This document shows, one piece after another, positions 63,514 through 64,000 of a DNA stretch of 64,000 nucleotides. The notes below the pieces were generated by a model. It was not told where the DNA came from and made no database searches. It saw nothing but the letters and a program-made list of their open reading frames with translations. Position 1 is the first letter of the stretch. Each line of letters opens with the position of its first letter. The position numbers and the translations under genes are program-made. The stretch comes from Janthinobacterium sp. BJB426 (GTDB lineage Bacteria > Pseudomonadota > Gammaproteobacteria > Burkholderiales > Burkholderiaceae_D), in NCBI RefSeq assembly GCF_002735705.1, contig NZ_PDZL01000005.1, forward strand, positions 62,001 to 126,000, in the 5' to 3' direction.

Positions 63514-64000
63514 ATGAAATTCTGCTCCGAATGCGCCCATCCTGTCAGCCTGTCCATTCCGGAAGGCGACAACCGTCCGCGCTATGTCTGCGCCAACTGC
63601 GACGCCATCCATTACCAGAACCCGAAAATGGTGGTCGGCTCCATCCCCGTGTGGGAAGAAGATGGCCAGCTGCAGGTCTTGCTGTGCAAGCGCGCCATCG
63701 AGCCGCGCCTCGGTTACTGGACCCTGCCGGCCGGTTTCATGGAAAACGATGAAACGACGTCGGACGCGGCCGAGCGCGAAACGGTAGAGGAAGCGGGCGC
63801 GAATATCGAACTGGGACCCCTGTTTTCACTGCTCAACGTGCAGCGCGTGCACCAGGTGCACCTGTTCTACCTGGCGCGTTTGCGCGACCTCGATTTCGCG
63901 CCCGGCATCGAAAGCCTGGACGTGCAGCTGTTTACGGAAGCACAGATTCCCTGGGAGGACCTGGCCTTCCCCACCATCCGCGCCACCCTGGAACTGTTCT
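63514..64000 (+). CDS. NUDIX hydrolase with N-terminal zinc ribbon (partial)
   Basis: The gene runs off the window; 162 codons are visible. An N-terminal zinc ribbon (CSEC...CANC, residues 4-29) precedes the NUDIX domain, whose box is complete: G74-x5-E-x7-RETVEEAG. The arrangement matches the NUDIX_N zinc-ribbon family (NudC-like or ADP-ribose hydrolase-like). The substrate is not certain. The start at 63514 follows ttttccgaagcctgccc, a modest ribosome site. Confidence 0.9.
   Translation, partial: MKFCSECAHPVSLSIPEGDNRPRYVCANCDAIHYQNPKMVVGSIPVWEEDGQLQVLLCKRAIEPRLGYWTLPAGFMENDETTSDAAERETVEEAGANIELGPLFSLLNVQRVHQVHLFYLARLRDLDFAPGIESLDVQLFTEAQIPWEDLAFPTIRATLELF

Overview
The window is a contiguous piece of a GC-rich betaproteobacterial chromosome, almost certainly from the family Oxalobacteraceae and most likely Janthinobacterium or a close relative. 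The evidence is the betaproteobacterial order rluC / HAD phosphatase / Rieske protein / sppA divergent from rne, a CqsA-type autoinducer synthase with a divergent kinase-regulator pair (the jqs locus described in Janthinobacterium), an MHFG-type PEP-CTERM protein, a tonB-exbB-exbD-exbD-TPR cluster, and initiator tRNA genes. No rRNA, phage, IS element or CRISPR array was seen; this is core chromosome with some accessory cassettes.

Layout. 1-5838 (minus) is the distal flagellar operon flhB-flhA-flhF-flhG-fliA, with fliA cut by the window edge. 5978-7900 (minus) holds a fumarylacetoacetate-hydrolase family gene and rsuA, separated by a 120-bp imperfect palindrome. 8157-8519 is an unknown small gene behind an FNR-like box. 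8890-12049 (minus) is sppA, a Rieske protein, a HAD phosphatase and rluC, divergent from rne (12746-15883), which has a long leader. 15972-21142 holds chrA, moaA, a mobA-moeA fusion and a periplasmic protein. 21438-24145 holds the PEP-CTERM gene, rmuC and a truncated haemoglobin.

24247-26408 is an MFS pump / GIY-YIG-like / MarR cassette with two copies of one 14-bp operator. 26430-30139 is the jqsA / jqsS-jqsR quorum-sensing locus. 30136-33722 (minus) carries an FtsX-like ABC permease and an adenosine/adenine deaminase. 34294-39158 is the stress operon prkA-yeaH-spoVR. 39698-43632 is the TonB energy-transduction cluster. 43819-50064 is the housekeeping run ribF-ileS-lspA-coaBC-dut, followed by a lipoprotein with a degenerate M48 peptidase site and a 46-residue membrane protein on the other strand.

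51432-60898 mixes xdhC, alkA, a COG4315-like protein with an ECF sigma / anti-sigma pair, an MFS / LysR divergent pair, mug, and a two-subunit molybdenum hydroxylase. That enzyme is linked functionally to xdhC and to the molybdenum-cofactor genes at 17-20 kb. 60895-62969 is another MFS / regulator divergent pair. 63032-63327 carries two tandem tRNA-fMet genes, and a NUDIX hydrolase runs off the right edge.

Most intergenic sequence is short. The larger AT-rich gaps (8652-8889, 12050-12745, 21229-21437, 33723-34293, 39159-39697) hold the regulatory signals described below. All functions are assigned by reading motifs; no database search was possible.
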